Assembly: GCF_021173675.1 (NCBI RefSeq)
Contig: NZ_JAIHON010000002.1
Coordinates: 186,001-250,000 of the forward strand
Direction: 5' to 3'
Origin: Streptomyces lincolnensis
Lineage (GTDB): Bacteria > Actinomycetota > Actinomycetes > Streptomycetales > Streptomycetaceae
DNA: 64,000 nucleotides
The notes under the pieces are model-generated. The model saw nothing but the letters and a program-made list of their open reading frames with translations. It had not been told where the DNA came from and searched no databases. Shown piece after piece: positions 51,370 to 59,716 of the stretch (positions within the stretch are counted from its first letter, which is position 1; each line of letters starts with the position of its first letter). Position numbers and translations under genes: made by a program.

Positions 51370-52293
51370 TCAGCCGGACCTCCCCGGGCTCGCCGCCTCA
51401 CCCAGCTCGGTGGAGATCCGCCCCAGCTGTTCCAACCGCTGTTCCAGGGACGGGTGGGTCGAGAAGAGCCGCTCGATGCCGGGTTCCCTGCCGGTCGCCG
51501 GGGTGAAGTAGAAGGCGTTGAAGGCCTGGGCGGTACGCAGGTCCTTGGTCGGGATCCGGGCGATGTCCCCGGAGACCTTGGTGAGCGCGGAGGCCAGGGC
51601 CGAGGGCCGTCCGGTGAGGTGCGCCGCGGCCCGGTCCGCGGCGAGCTCCCGGTACCGGGACAGCGCCCGGATCAGCAGGAAGCTGATCGCGTACACGGCC
51701 GCCGACACCCCCATCACCGCGGCGAACACGACGGCGGTGTTCTGGTCCCGGCGCCCACCGCCGAACAGCTGGCTGTAGAAGGCGAACCGCACGATCAGCC
51801 CCGCGATCACCCCGAGGAACGACGCGATCGTGATCACGGCGACGTCCTTGTGCGCCACATGCGACAACTCGTGCGCGAGCACACCCTCCAGCTCGGCCGG
51901 CTCCAGGCGGCGCAGCAGCCCCGTGGTCACGCACACCACGGCGTTGTCGGGATTCCGCCCGGTGGCGAAGGCGTTGGGCATGTCCATGGTGGACACGGCG
52001 ACCACGGGCTTGGGCATGTCCGCCAGCGCACACAACCGGTCCACCACGGCATGCAGCTCGGGATACTCCTCCCGCTCCACCACCCGCCCCCGCATCGCGA
52101 ACATCGCGATCCGGTCGGAGAACCAGTACTGCGCCCCGAGCACCCCCGCCACCACCACGACGACGAGCACCCACGATTTCAGCAGAACGACCAGCGCCCC
52201 CACGAAGACCACATACAGCAGCCCCAGCAGAAACATGGTGACCGTCATCCGCACGGCCAACCGCCGATCACCCTCGAAGCGACTCCGCATCAC
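51370..52293 (-). CDS. htpX: membrane zinc metalloprotease HtpX
   Basis: A 307-residue M48 family membrane protease that degrades misfolded membrane proteins. Two N-terminal helices (about 10-55: LAVRMTVTMFLLGLLYVVFVG, VVVVVAGVLGAQYWF) precede the catalytic domain. The zinc site is HELSHVAHKD (HExxH, about 148-152), and a third ligand is expected in the helix SRYRELAADRAAAHLTG. Two further hydrophobic segments lie at 165-220. The start at 52293 encodes MMRSRFEGDRRLAVR. It is first in a two-gene operon with pspAB, two bases apart. It faces away from the HEAT-repeat gene upstream. Confidence 0.95.
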   Translation of the reverse strand: MMRSRFEGDRRLAVRMTVTMFLLGLLYVVFVGALVVLLKSWVLVVVVVAGVLGAQYWFSDRIAMFAMRGRVVEREEYPELHAVVDRLCALADMPKPVVAVSTMDMPNAFATGRNPDNAVVCVTTGLLRRLEPAELEGVLAHELSHVAHKDVAVITIASFLGVIAGLIVRFAFYSQLFGGGRRDQNTAVVFAAVMGVSAAVYAISFLLIRALSRYRELAADRAAAHLTGRPSALASALTKVSGDIARIPTKDLRTAQAFNAFYFTPATGREPGIERLFSTHPSLEQRLEQLGRISTELGEAASPGRSG

Positions 52294-52389
52294 GCCTCAC
52301 CCCACAAGCCAGGCACTCGCCCCACTGCCCAGTGTGCACCCGGCCCCACCCATGAACCGGTCGCGCCCAGCCCTAGGACCAGCAAAGGT

Positions 52390-53823
52390 TCAGGCCGTCA
52401 GGCCCGCCTCCCACTTGCGCCGGGCCAGCACGTACGCGCTGAACAGATGCCGTCCCCGATCGAGCAGCTCGCCCACCTCCGCCGTGCCGGGTGGCACGTC
52501 CGCCGTCGGACGCCACCGCTGCACGGACTGCCGCGCCCAGTGCCGCACCTTCTCGTCCGGATCGTCGAGCAACGCCACGGCCGCACGCAGTCGCACGAGC
52601 CCGTCGTGCGCGGTCAGCAGCCGGAACGCGGAGACCCGTACATGCCGGGGCCGCCCCGGGTCGAGCCCTCGCGTCAGCCGCTCGACGTCCAGCGCCCGCG
52701 CGGACGGCGCCAGCGCCTGCGTCACCTCGCGCACCACCCCGGGAGCCGGGTCGTCGAGGAGCGCGGCCAGACGCGGTACGTCCGTCACGTCCAGGGCCCG
52801 CAGTCCGGCCACCGCTCGCGCCCGCACCGCCGCGACGGGGTGCGCGGTCAGCGGCCACAGCAGCTCGGCGTCCGCCCGCTCTCCGCACTCCGCCAGTCCG
52901 ATCACGGCCGCGGGCGGCACCGCCGGATCACCGGCCTCCGCACACCGTTCCCGGTACCAGGCCGACGGATCACCCCCCGCCTGCCGTACGACATACCGCG
53001 CACAGGCCCGCACCAGCGCCGACCGGTCGGCCAGAAACCGCTCCGCCCGCTCCGGCCGCCCGGCCCGCCGCAGCGCGGTGACACCCACGGAACGGGCCCG
53101 CGGGTCGCGGGCGACGAGCAACGGCTCGAGTACGTCCTCGTACGCGTCCGGCGCCACGGCCGCGAGCGCGGCCTCCGCGCACAGGTTCCGCACGACGATG
53201 TCCTCGTCACGGGCGGCGGTGCGAGCCAACTCGACGGGGGAGAGGCGCCGTTCCTCGACGGCGATGCGGTACGCGAAGCGGCGCACCGCGCGGTCGGTGT
53301 GAGCGAACAGCGGCAGCAGCCGCTCTCGGGGCGCCCGCCGCAGTACGTCACCGATCAGGTCCACGGCGAACGCGCCCCGGTGCCGGCGCCCGATGCGCAG
53401 GGCCAGCGGCGCGAGCGCGACGGCCGTCCCCTCGTCGATGTCCTGCGCCAGCCGCGCCCGGGCCCGGTCCCGCACCGGCCCGACCCAGTCCGCACACCGC
53501 ACGACCACCAACGGCAGGACGACCGGATGCCGGTCGGCCTCTGTCAGCGCCCTCTCCCGGATCCGCCCATCCCGGTGGCACAGCGCGAGGACGAGCAGAG
53601 GCGCGCCGAGCGGCTCGGACCCGCGCAGAGCGGCGGTCAGCGCCCGACCGCCCCGGGCCTGCTCCCACCTCGGCGTGACGTCCGGCGGGTAGTACCACCC
53701 GTCCGCCCGCACCCCTTGATCCAGCGCGAGCCAGGCCTCGGGATCCTCGACATCGAGCACATCCCCAACCGCCGCGCCGTGCGCCAGCCTCCCCGCGGCC
53801 GCCCCACCGCTCCCGACGTCCAC
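52390..53823 (-). CDS. HEAT-repeat protein
   Basis: A 477-residue soluble alpha-solenoid. Successive helix pairs such as LVLALCHRDGRIRERALTEA, AVRRFAYRIAVEERRLSPVELARTAAR, DARSVGVTALRRAGRPERAERFLADR, VAAVRARAVAGLRALDVTDVPRLAALLDDP and LLDDPDEKVRHWARQSVQRWRP are HEAT/PBS-lyase-like units. This is a scaffold for protein binding; no enzyme motif is seen. The start is GTG 53823. The stop of the small membrane gene upstream is three bases away, so the two form an operon. The partner is unknown. Confidence 0.88.
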   Translation of the reverse strand: MDVGSGGAAAGRLAHGAAVGDVLDVEDPEAWLALDQGVRADGWYYPPDVTPRWEQARGGRALTAALRGSEPLGAPLLVLALCHRDGRIRERALTEADRHPVVLPLVVVRCADWVGPVRDRARARLAQDIDEGTAVALAPLALRIGRRHRGAFAVDLIGDVLRRAPRERLLPLFAHTDRAVRRFAYRIAVEERRLSPVELARTAARDEDIVVRNLCAEAALAAVAPDAYEDVLEPLLVARDPRARSVGVTALRRAGRPERAERFLADRSALVRACARYVVRQAGGDPSAWYRERCAEAGDPAVPPAAVIGLAECGERADAELLWPLTAHPVAAVRARAVAGLRALDVTDVPRLAALLDDPAPGVVREVTQALAPSARALDVERLTRGLDPGRPRHVRVSAFRLLTAHDGLVRLRAAVALLDDPDEKVRHWARQSVQRWRPTADVPPGTAEVGELLDRGRHLFSAYVLARRKWEAGLTA

Positions 53824-53826
53824 GGC

Positions 53827-54084
53827 CTAGTACGGCCCCCGGAAGTTCGCGTACCCCAGCAGCAGGATGATGGCCGCCACGGTGCCGAGGACGACGGCCG
53901 TGGATATCCAGGACGAACGCCGCGGCGCCCGTCCCTCCGGCTCCGCCCGGAACGGCTGGGGCTGCGGCGGGTTCTCCTTCCAGCGGGCGGCGAGCATCCG
54001 GGCCCGTGCCGAGGGCTCCTTGTGCTCGGCACTGTCGGCCCACTTGATGTCGAACTCCCGCTCGCTGTCGTCCTGTTCGGACAT
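53827..54084 (-). CDS. small single-pass membrane protein
   Basis: An 85-residue protein. A charged cytoplasmic N-terminus (MSEQDDSEREFDIKWADSAEHK; about 1-58, rich in Asp/Glu/Arg/Pro) leads to one C-terminal membrane helix (about 60-80, STAVVLGTVAAIILLLGYA) and ends FRGPY. It is a tail-anchored-type topology. ATG 54084 is preferred; a GTG six codons earlier is possible. It is cotranscribed with the HEAT-repeat gene three bases downstream and may anchor that scaffold to the membrane, which is inference. The upstream gap contains the glnA terminator. Confidence 0.78.
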   Translation of the reverse strand: MSEQDDSEREFDIKWADSAEHKEPSARARMLAARWKENPPQPQPFRAEPEGRAPRRSSWISTAVVLGTVAAIILLLGYANFRGPY

Positions 54085-54135
54085 CGTCGCAACCCCCGTC
54101 ACTCTTCTCGAACAGTCGTGCCAGAAACCATACGA

Positions 54136-54174
54136 CGGCGCCCTCGCCCCTGGACAACAGGGACGAGGGCGCCG
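54136..54174. terminator. glnA terminator
   Basis: CGGCGCCCTCG (54136-54146) pairs with CGAGGGCGCCG (54164-54174), extended inside by CCCTG/CAGGG with one mismatch, around a 5-base loop. It lies 20 bases beyond the glnA stop on the minus strand. Confidence 0.85.
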
Positions 54175-54194
54175 CCGGACGGACTACGCGTCGA

Positions 54195-55604
54195 TCACAC
54201 GTCGAAGTACAGCTCGAACTCGTGCGGGTGCGGACGCAGCTGGAGCGGCGCGATCTCGTTCGTGCGCTTGTAGTCGATCCACGTCTCGATCAGGTCCGGC
54301 GTGAAGACGTCGCCCGCGAGCAGGAACTCGTGGTCGGCCTCCAGGCGGTCGAGGACGGCCGGGAGGGAGGTCGGGACCTGCGGGACGCCCGCGTGCTCCT
54401 CGGGGGCGAGCTCGTAGAGGTCCTTGTCGATCGGCTCGGCCGGCTCGATCTTGTTCTTGATGCCGTCCAGGCCCGCGAGGAGCAGCGCCGAGAAGGCGAG
54501 GTACGGGTTGCCGGAGGAGTCGGGCGCGCGGAACTCGACGCGCTTGGCCTTCGGGTTGGAGCCCGTGATCGGGATACGCATGGCCGCGGAGCGGTTGCGC
54601 TGCGAGTAGACCAGGTTCACCGGGGCCTCGAAGCCCGGGACCAGACGGTGGTAGGAGTTCACCGTGGGGTTCGTGAAGGCCAGCAGCGACGGGGCGTGCT
54701 TGAGGATGCCGCCGATGTAGTAGCGGGCGGTGTCCGACAGGCCCGCGTAACCGGCCTCGTCGTAGAAGAGCGGGGAGCCGCCCGACCACAGCGACTGGTG
54801 GACGTGCATGCCCGAGCCGTTGTCACCGAAGATCGGCTTCGGCATGAAGGTCGCGGTCTTGCCGTTGCGCCAGGCCACGTTCTTCACGATGTACTTGAAG
54901 AGCTGGAGGTCGTCGGCCGCGGCGAGCAGCGTGTTGAACTTGTAGTTGATCTCGGCCTGGCCGGCGGTGCCCACCTCGTGGTGCTGGCGCTCGACCTGGA
55001 GGCCGGACTTGGCCAGCTCGAGGGAGATCTCGGCACGCAGGTCGGCGAAGTGGTCGACCGGCGGGACCGGGAAGTAACCGCCCTTGTAGCGGACCTTGTA
55101 GCCGCGGTTGTCCTCCAGCGCACCGGTGTTCCAGGCGCCCGCCTCGGAGTCGATGTGGTAGAAGGACTCGTTCGACGACGTGGCGAAACGGACCGAGTCG
55201 AAGACGTAGAACTCCGCCTCGGGGCCGAAGTACGCGGTGTCGGCGATGCCCGTCGACGCGAGGTACGCCTCGGCCTTCTTCGCCACGTTGCGCGGGTCAC
55301 GGGAGTACTGCTCGCCCGTGATCGGGTCGTGGATGAAGAAGTTGATGTTCAGCGTCTTGTCGCGGCGGAAGGAATCGACCCGGGCGGTCGACAGGTCCGC
55401 GCGCAGCGCCATGTCGGACTCGTGGATGGCCTGGAAGCCGCGGATCGACGAGCCGTCGAAGGCGAGCTCCTCGTCCGGGTCGAACGCCTCGACGGGCAGC
55501 GTGAAGTGCTGCATGACGCCCGGCAGGTCGCAGAATCGGACGTCGACGAACTTGACGTCCTCGTCCGCGATGAACTTCTTGGCCTCGTCGGCGTTCTGGA
55601 ACAT
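54195..55604 (-). CDS. glnA: glutamine synthetase I
   Basis: A 469-residue GSI-beta dodecameric enzyme, the main ammonia-assimilating glutamine synthetase. Motifs are latch [18 protein letters not shown] (about 52-69), [28 protein letters not shown], the ATP/glutamate segment [20 protein letters not shown] (about 258-277), and the adenylylation segment [12 protein letters not shown] with Tyr at residue 397, target of GlnE. Start ATG 55604 ([15 protein letters not shown]) follows AGGAGGAGC and gives the length of the S. coelicolor enzyme. A canonical GlnR box lies 100 bases upstream and a strong terminator follows. Divergent from the RDD gene. Confidence 0.98.
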   Translation of the reverse strand: MFQNADEAKKFIADEDVKFVDVRFCDLPGVMQHFTLPVEAFDPDEELAFDGSSIRGFQAIHESDMALRADLSTARVDSFRRDKTLNINFFIHDPITGEQYSRDPRNVAKKAEAYLASTGIADTAYFGPEAEFYVFDSVRFATSSNESFYHIDSEAGAWNTGALEDNRGYKVRYKGGYFPVPPVDHFADLRAEISLELAKSGLQVERQHHEVGTAGQAEINYKFNTLLAAADDLQLFKYIVKNVAWRNGKTATFMPKPIFGDNGSGMHVHQSLWSGGSPLFYDEAGYAGLSDTARYYIGGILKHAPSLLAFTNPTVNSYHRLVPGFEAPVNLVYSQRNRSAAMRIPITGSNPKAKRVEFRAPDSSGNPYLAFSALLLAGLDGIKNKIEPAEPIDKDLYELAPEEHAGVPQVPTSLPAVLDRLEADHEFLLAGDVFTPDLIETWIDYKRTNEIAPLQLRPHPHEFELYFDV

Positions 55605-55687
55605 CCAGCTCCTCCTACTCCCGGCCGTTCCCGTGCCGGGGTGGTAGTTCGTTCGTGCGGCCAGTGCGGTGGCACACGCTGTCGTCG

Positions 55688-55741
55688 ACCCTAGGGACGG
55701 GTGATTTCTCGGGCGTGACCCATTTGTTTCGCACAAGTTAA
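55688..55741 (-). promoter_or_regulatory. glnA GlnR box and -10 element
   Basis: On the minus strand 55741-55704 reads TTAAC-n6-GAAAC-n6-GTCAC-n6-GAAAT, two complete a/b half-site pairs at six-base spacing, which is the GlnR consensus. TAGGGT (55693-55688) downstream is a plausible -10. The RDD-gene start is only 63 bases away on the other side, so GlnR might affect both. Confidence 0.88.
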
Positions 55742-55804
55742 CCGGACATCGTTCGCCCTACCCCACCTGTCCGTATCCCGAAACGGTCGCAGTACGGTGG
55801 ACGC

Positions 55805-56272
55805 GTGGACAAGAGGGAAGCAATCGGATCGTGGCTCTCGGGCCCCCGCGCCGCCGCCGAGAACGCGGGTGTGGACTTCGGATACCGGGGCGAGCAGCTC
55901 GGTCTGCCGGAGGAGGGGCCGGGCTCGATCGCCCGCCCGGGGCGCCGCCTGGGCGCGCTCGTCGTGGACTGGGGCCTGTGCCTCTTGATCGCATACGGCC
56001 TGATCGCGGACAGCTACAACGAGGCGGCGCAGATCTGGGCACCGCTCGTCCTCTTCGTCCTGATCGTCCTCACGGTGGGCACGCTCGGCTTCACCCCGGG
56101 CAAGCGCCTCTTCGGCCTGCGGGTCATCGCCCTCGACACCGGCCGGGTCAACCCCCTGCGCGCCCTCATCCGCACGGTGCTGCTGTTCCTCGCCGTCCCC
56201 GCCCTCATCTGGGACCGCGACGGCAGGGGCCTGCACGACCGCCTGGCCCGCACCGTGGAAGTGCGCATCTGA
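55805..56272 (+). CDS. RDD family membrane protein
   Basis: A 155-residue RDD-domain protein. A cytoplasmic start (VDKREAIGSWLSGPRAAAEN) precedes the RDD motif region GRRLGALVVDWGLCLLIAYGL (about 45-65, Arg and Asp of the signature), a second helix (WAPLVLFVLIVLTVGTLGF) and TPGKRLFGLRVIALDT with a third hydrophobic segment (ALIRTVLLFLAVPALIWD) and terminal RDGRGLHDRLARTVEV. RDD proteins are small membrane proteins, some linked to ion exchange; function is unsettled. GTG 55805 lacks a good ribosome binding site and may be near-leaderless. It is divergent from glnA in many Streptomyces. Confidence 0.9.
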   Translation: MDKREAIGSWLSGPRAAAENAGVDFGYRGEQLGLPEEGPGSIARPGRRLGALVVDWGLCLLIAYGLIADSYNEAAQIWAPLVLFVLIVLTVGTLGFTPGKRLFGLRVIALDTGRVNPLRALIRTVLLFLAVPALIWDRDGRGLHDRLARTVEVRI

Positions 56273-56286
56273 GACCTTCTACGACG

Positions 56287-56336
56287 CTACGACGATGGGG
56301 GCGCCCGGAGTGATCCGGGCGCCCCCATCGTCGTAG
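56287..56336. terminator. 22-bp perfect-stem bidirectional terminator
   Basis: Twenty-two bases at 56287-56308 pair perfectly with 56315-56336 around AGTGAT. It lies between the convergent RDD and DUF4191 genes and can end both transcripts. It is the longest perfect stem in the window. Confidence 0.92.
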
Positions 56337-56365
56337 AAGAAGGAAGGGTGGTCGTAGAGGGAAGG

Positions 56366-57067
56366 TCAGCGAGCCTTCGGGCCGCCCTTCGGGAGTTTCA
56401 TGCCCTTGGGCATCGGGCCCTTGGGCAGGGGCATGTTGCTCATGAGGTCGCCCATGGCACGCAGCCGGTCGTTGGTCGCGGTGACCTGGGGGCCGGAGAG
56501 CACGCGCGGAAGCTTCAGCATCGCGGTGCGCAGCTTCTTCAGCTCCACCTGGCCCTCGCCCGTGCCCACGATCAGATCGTGCACCGGGACGTCCGCGACG
56601 ATGCGGTTCATCTTCTTCTTCTCGGCGGCCAGCAGGCTCTTGACCCGGTTGGGGTTGCCCTCGGCGACCAGGACGATGCCGGCCTTGCCGACGGCCCGGT
56701 GCACCACGTCCTGGCTGCGGTTCATCGCCACCGCGGGGGTCGTCGACCAGCCGCGGCCGACGTTGTCCAGTACGGCCGCCGCCGCTCCCGGCTGGCCCTC
56801 CATCTGCCCGAAGGCGGCCCGCTCGGCCCGGCGCCCGAACACGATCGCCGACGCGAGGAAGGCGAGCAGGAGGCCCAGGATGCCGAGATATACGGGGTGA
56901 CCGATCAAGAAACCGATCGCGAGGAAGACACCGAAGGTGACGATTCCGACAGCCGCGAGTACAAGACCGATCTTCTTGTCGGCCCTGCGAGTCATCTTGT
57001 AGGTCAGAGCGATCTGCTTGAGTCGCCCGGGGTTCGCAGCGTCCGCTGCCGTGTCCTTCCTCGCCAT
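56366..57067 (-). CDS. DUF4191 family membrane protein
   Basis: A 233-residue actinobacterial DUF4191 protein. After a charged cytoplasmic start (MARKDTAADAANPGRLKQIALTYKMTRRADKKIG), two hydrophobic helices lie at about 35-75 (LVLAAVGIVTFGVFLAIGFLIG, YLGILGLLLAFLASAIVFG). A soluble domain of about 150 residues follows (VVHRAVGKAGIVLVAEGNPNRVKSLLAAEKKKMNRIV, DVPVHDLIVGTGEGQVELKKL), ending in a Pro/Met/Lys repeat tail (KGPMPKGMKLPKGGPKAR). Function unknown; the gene is conserved next to lipA in actinomycetes. ATG 57067 is used. A small gene and lipA lie upstream on the same strand. Confidence 0.92.
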   Translation of the reverse strand: MARKDTAADAANPGRLKQIALTYKMTRRADKKIGLVLAAVGIVTFGVFLAIGFLIGHPVYLGILGLLLAFLASAIVFGRRAERAAFGQMEGQPGAAAAVLDNVGRGWSTTPAVAMNRSQDVVHRAVGKAGIVLVAEGNPNRVKSLLAAEKKKMNRIVADVPVHDLIVGTGEGQVELKKLRTAMLKLPRVLSGPQVTATNDRLRAMGDLMSNMPLPKGPMPKGMKLPKGGPKAR

Positions 57068-57135
57068 GCCCCGAAGTCTACGTGCCCCTGGAAGCGCCGA
57101 CGACGGCAGTGCCGTGGGGAAGGCGGACGGGCACG

Positions 57136-57336
57136 TCAGGGACGGACGGCGAAGGTCTGGTCCAGGACCCGCTGGGCCTCGACGCGGTCCTTGGCGCGAC
57201 GGCGGTCCTCCAGGACGGACGTCCAGGCGTTGCGGCGGGCGGTGCGCTGGCCACTGCTCAGGAGCAGCGACTCGACGGCACGGAGTGCATCGGTGAACGA
57301 CGGGATCGCGGTGGCGCGTACGGGCGCGGCCTGCAT
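57136..57336 (-). CDS. small conserved hypothetical protein (66 aa)
   Basis: A 66-residue soluble protein, MQAAPVRATAIPSFTDALRA followed by a helical, Arg-rich body (LLLSSGQRTARRNAWTSVLEDRRRAKDRVEAQRV). There are no Cys and no membrane segment. It sits between lipA and the DUF4191 gene, all on the minus strand, a position I believe is conserved in Streptomyces. ATG 57336 follows GAGGGGGG. Function unknown; the basic helices would fit nucleic-acid or protein binding, without further support. Confidence 0.75.
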   Translation of the reverse strand: MQAAPVRATAIPSFTDALRAVESLLLSSGQRTARRNAWTSVLEDRRRAKDRVEAQRVLDQTFAVRP

Positions 57337-57467
57337 GATGGAGGTCCCCCCTCAGGAACAGTGGCTTTGGTGAACGGTGCACGGGCTGTACAACCAGGGT
57401 CACTGATTGGTGTTACCAGGGCGTGACCGACCGGTCAAACGCCAATGAAGCCTGGATAAGCAGCCAA

Positions 57468-57527
57468 AAAACCTTGACGCGGCCCCGATGGGCCCCCTAT
57501 CTGCGGGGACGCTCGGGACCGCGTCAA
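57468..57527 (-). terminator. lipA terminator
   Basis: Read on the minus strand, TTGACGCGG (57527-57519) pairs with CCGCGTCAA (57482-57474), with inner GC-rich pairing. A TTTTTT run (about 57471-57466) follows. It lies about 65 bases past the lipA stop. The rest of the 257-bp lipA-57336 gap holds only the small gene's promoter region. Confidence 0.75.
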
Positions 57528-57593
57528 TCGGCCACTACCGAGGGGTAGTTGCTTGTGCGCGGATTCACACGCGCACGGTGGCACTCCGTGCCA

Positions 57594-58559
57594 TCAGACC
57601 GCCTGCGAGGCGACGTACGCGCCCCGCTTCTCGACGGCCATCTGGTACAGCCGGCCGGCCCGGTACGAGGAGCGGACCAGCGGGCCGGACATGACGCCGG
57701 AGAAGCCGATCTGCTCGGCCTCCTCCTTCAGCTCCACGAACTCGTGCGGCTTGACCCAGCGCTCCACGGGGTGGTGGCGCACCGAGGGCCGCAGGTACTG
57801 CGTGATGGTGACGAGCTCGCAGCCGGCGTCGTGCAGCTGCCTGAGCGCCTCGCTGACCTCCTCACGGGTCTCGCCCATGCCGAGGATGAGGTTCGACTTG
57901 GTGACCAGGCCGTAGTCGCGGGCCTCGGTGATGACCTTCAGTGAGCGCTCGTAGCGGAAGCCGGGGCGGATGCGCTTGAAGATCCGCGGGACGGTCTCGA
58001 CGTTGTGCGCGAAGACCTCGGGACGGGAGGCGAAGACCTCCGCCAGGAGCTCCGGTACGGCGTTGAAGTCCGGGGCGAGCAGCTCGACCTTGGTGCGGCC
58101 GGCCTCGCGGGAGGCCGTCTGCTCGTGGATCTGGCGCACGGTCTCGGCGTACAGCCAGGCGCCGCCGTCGGCGAGGTCGTCGCGGGCCACACCGGTGATG
58201 GTGGCGTAGTTGAGGTCCATGGTGACCACGGACTCACCCACGCGGCGCGGCTCGTCGCGGTCGAGGGCCTCGGGCTTGCCGGTGTCGATCTGGCAGAAGT
58301 CGCAGCGCCGGGTGCACTGGTCGCCGCCGATGAGGAAGGTCGCCTCGCGGTCCTCCCAGCACTCGTAGATGTTCGGGCAGCCCGCTTCCTGGCACACCGT
58401 GTGCAGACCCTCGCTCTTCACGAGCTTCTGCATGGCCGTGTACTCGGGACCCATTTTCGCCCGGGTCTTGATCCACTCGGGCTTGCGCTCGATGGGGGTC
58501 TGGGCGTTCCTGACCTCCAGGCGCAGCATCTTGCGTCCGTCCGGTGAGACTGCGGACAC
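57594..58559 (-). CDS. lipA: lipoyl synthase
   Basis: A 321-residue radical-SAM enzyme that inserts two sulfurs into octanoyl groups on the E2 and H proteins, completing lipoate. It has the auxiliary cluster Cys set in [14 protein letters not shown] (CX4CX5C, about 57-68), the radical-SAM CX3CX2C in [13 protein letters not shown] (about 82-89) and the C-terminal RSSY in [11 protein letters not shown], whose Ser ligates the auxiliary cluster. GTG 58559 ([18 protein letters not shown]) is the start. lipB lies just upstream on the same strand (105 bases), so the two act and are probably transcribed together. Confidence 0.98.
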   Translation of the reverse strand: MSAVSPDGRKMLRLEVRNAQTPIERKPEWIKTRAKMGPEYTAMQKLVKSEGLHTVCQEAGCPNIYECWEDREATFLIGGDQCTRRCDFCQIDTGKPEALDRDEPRRVGESVVTMDLNYATITGVARDDLADGGAWLYAETVRQIHEQTASREAGRTKVELLAPDFNAVPELLAEVFASRPEVFAHNVETVPRIFKRIRPGFRYERSLKVITEARDYGLVTKSNLILGMGETREEVSEALRQLHDAGCELVTITQYLRPSVRHHPVERWVKPHEFVELKEEAEQIGFSGVMSGPLVRSSYRAGRLYQMAVEKRGAYVASQAV

Positions 58560-58664
58560 GTCGGCTCCCTGTGCTTCGATTCGTCGGCGTACACCAGGGT
58601 ACGCCCGTGCTTACTGAGCCCTGCCGTCAGGCCAACCCCATGACTTCCGGGCTGATTCCCGCCG

Positions 58665-59462
58665 TCAGGCGGTCGCCCTCTCGATCTCGCGCGGCTTCAG
58701 CTCCGCGTTCTCCAGTACGTCCCTCAGGTGCCGCTCGACGACCGGCAGCACCTCGGCGATGGTGACGTCCCGGCCGAGCTCGTCCGCCAGGGAGGCGACG
58801 CCGGCGTCCCGGATCCCGCACGGGATGATCCTGTCGAACCACTTGTTGTCCGGGTTCACGTTCAGCGAGAAGCCGTGCATGGTGACGCCCTTGGCCACCC
58901 GGATCCCGATCGCGGCGATCTTGCGGTCCTCGCGGCGCTGGCCGGCGTTGGACGGGGCGTACTCCGGGCCGTTCAGGCGCGCGTCGAACTCCTCGTCGGT
59001 CAGGCGGGGGTCGAAGTCCAGGGACAGCCCGCCGAGCGCCGGGCGCTCCTCCACCGGGTCGCCGAGGAGCCATACGCCGCTGCGCCCCTCGACCCGGGTG
59101 GTCTCCAGGCCGAACTCCGCGCAGGTGCGGATCAGGGCCTCCTCCAGGCGCCGTACGTGGGCGACGACGTCCACCGGGCGCGGGAGCTTCTGGATCGGGT
59201 AGCCGACCAGCTGGCCGGGACCGTGCCAGGTGATCTTGCCGCCGCGGTCCACGTCGATCACCGGGGTGCCGTCGAGCGGTCGCTCACTGTCCGCCGTGCG
59301 CCGGCCCGCCGTATAGACAGGGGGGTGCTCCAGCAGCAGCACGGTGTCGGGGATCTCGTCGGCGAACCGCGCCGCGTGCACCCGGCGCTGCTCGTCCCAC
59401 GCCTCCCGGTACTCGACGGCGTCCGGACCGAACCCCATGCGAACGAACCGCAACCCACTCAC
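58665..59462 (-). CDS. lipB: lipoyl(octanoyl) transferase
   Basis: A 265-residue transferase moving octanoyl from acyl-carrier protein to lipoyl domains, the step before LipA. Motifs are [18 protein letters not shown] (about 77-94, substrate His), [21 protein letters not shown] with catalytic Lys (about 188) and [15 protein letters not shown] with the catalytic Cys (about 220). GTG 59462 ([12 protein letters not shown]) follows GGGAGG; the 29 extra open codons upstream lack similarity. It is first in the lipB-lipA unit. Its promoter lies in the 255-bp gap shared with the divergent regulator. Confidence 0.97.
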   Translation of the reverse strand: MSGLRFVRMGFGPDAVEYREAWDEQRRVHAARFADEIPDTVLLLEHPPVYTAGRRTADSERPLDGTPVIDVDRGGKITWHGPGQLVGYPIQKLPRPVDVVAHVRRLEEALIRTCAEFGLETTRVEGRSGVWLLGDPVEERPALGGLSLDFDPRLTDEEFDARLNGPEYAPSNAGQRREDRKIAAIGIRVAKGVTMHGFSLNVNPDNKWFDRIIPCGIRDAGVASLADELGRDVTIAEVLPVVERHLRDVLENAELKPREIERATA

Positions 59463-59716
59463 GGCAAGCGCCTCCCTAGAAGGTCGTAAGGCACGAAAGG
59501 TGCCTACGCCACTGTACGACCGACCGCCACGCGTCAGCCGTGCGGCCAATCCTCACACGATCGGATGAACGAACGTGGAAGTGTGCGATCGCCTGCTCAC
59601 TCTCCGCTACATTCGCGCCGTTCACAGAGGCCATAAGGGCTGCTCACAGGCAATCCGGGCACCGCGCGGCCGATGAGGCCGGGCGATGGCCCGAAAGGCA
59701 GGAGACCGCACCGCAG

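Noticed and set aside
51454..54273. A 939-codon plus-strand frame across htpX, the HEAT-repeat gene and the small membrane gene
   Set aside because: It reads as low-complexity Arg/Pro/His/Gly sequence and covers three real genes on the other strand.
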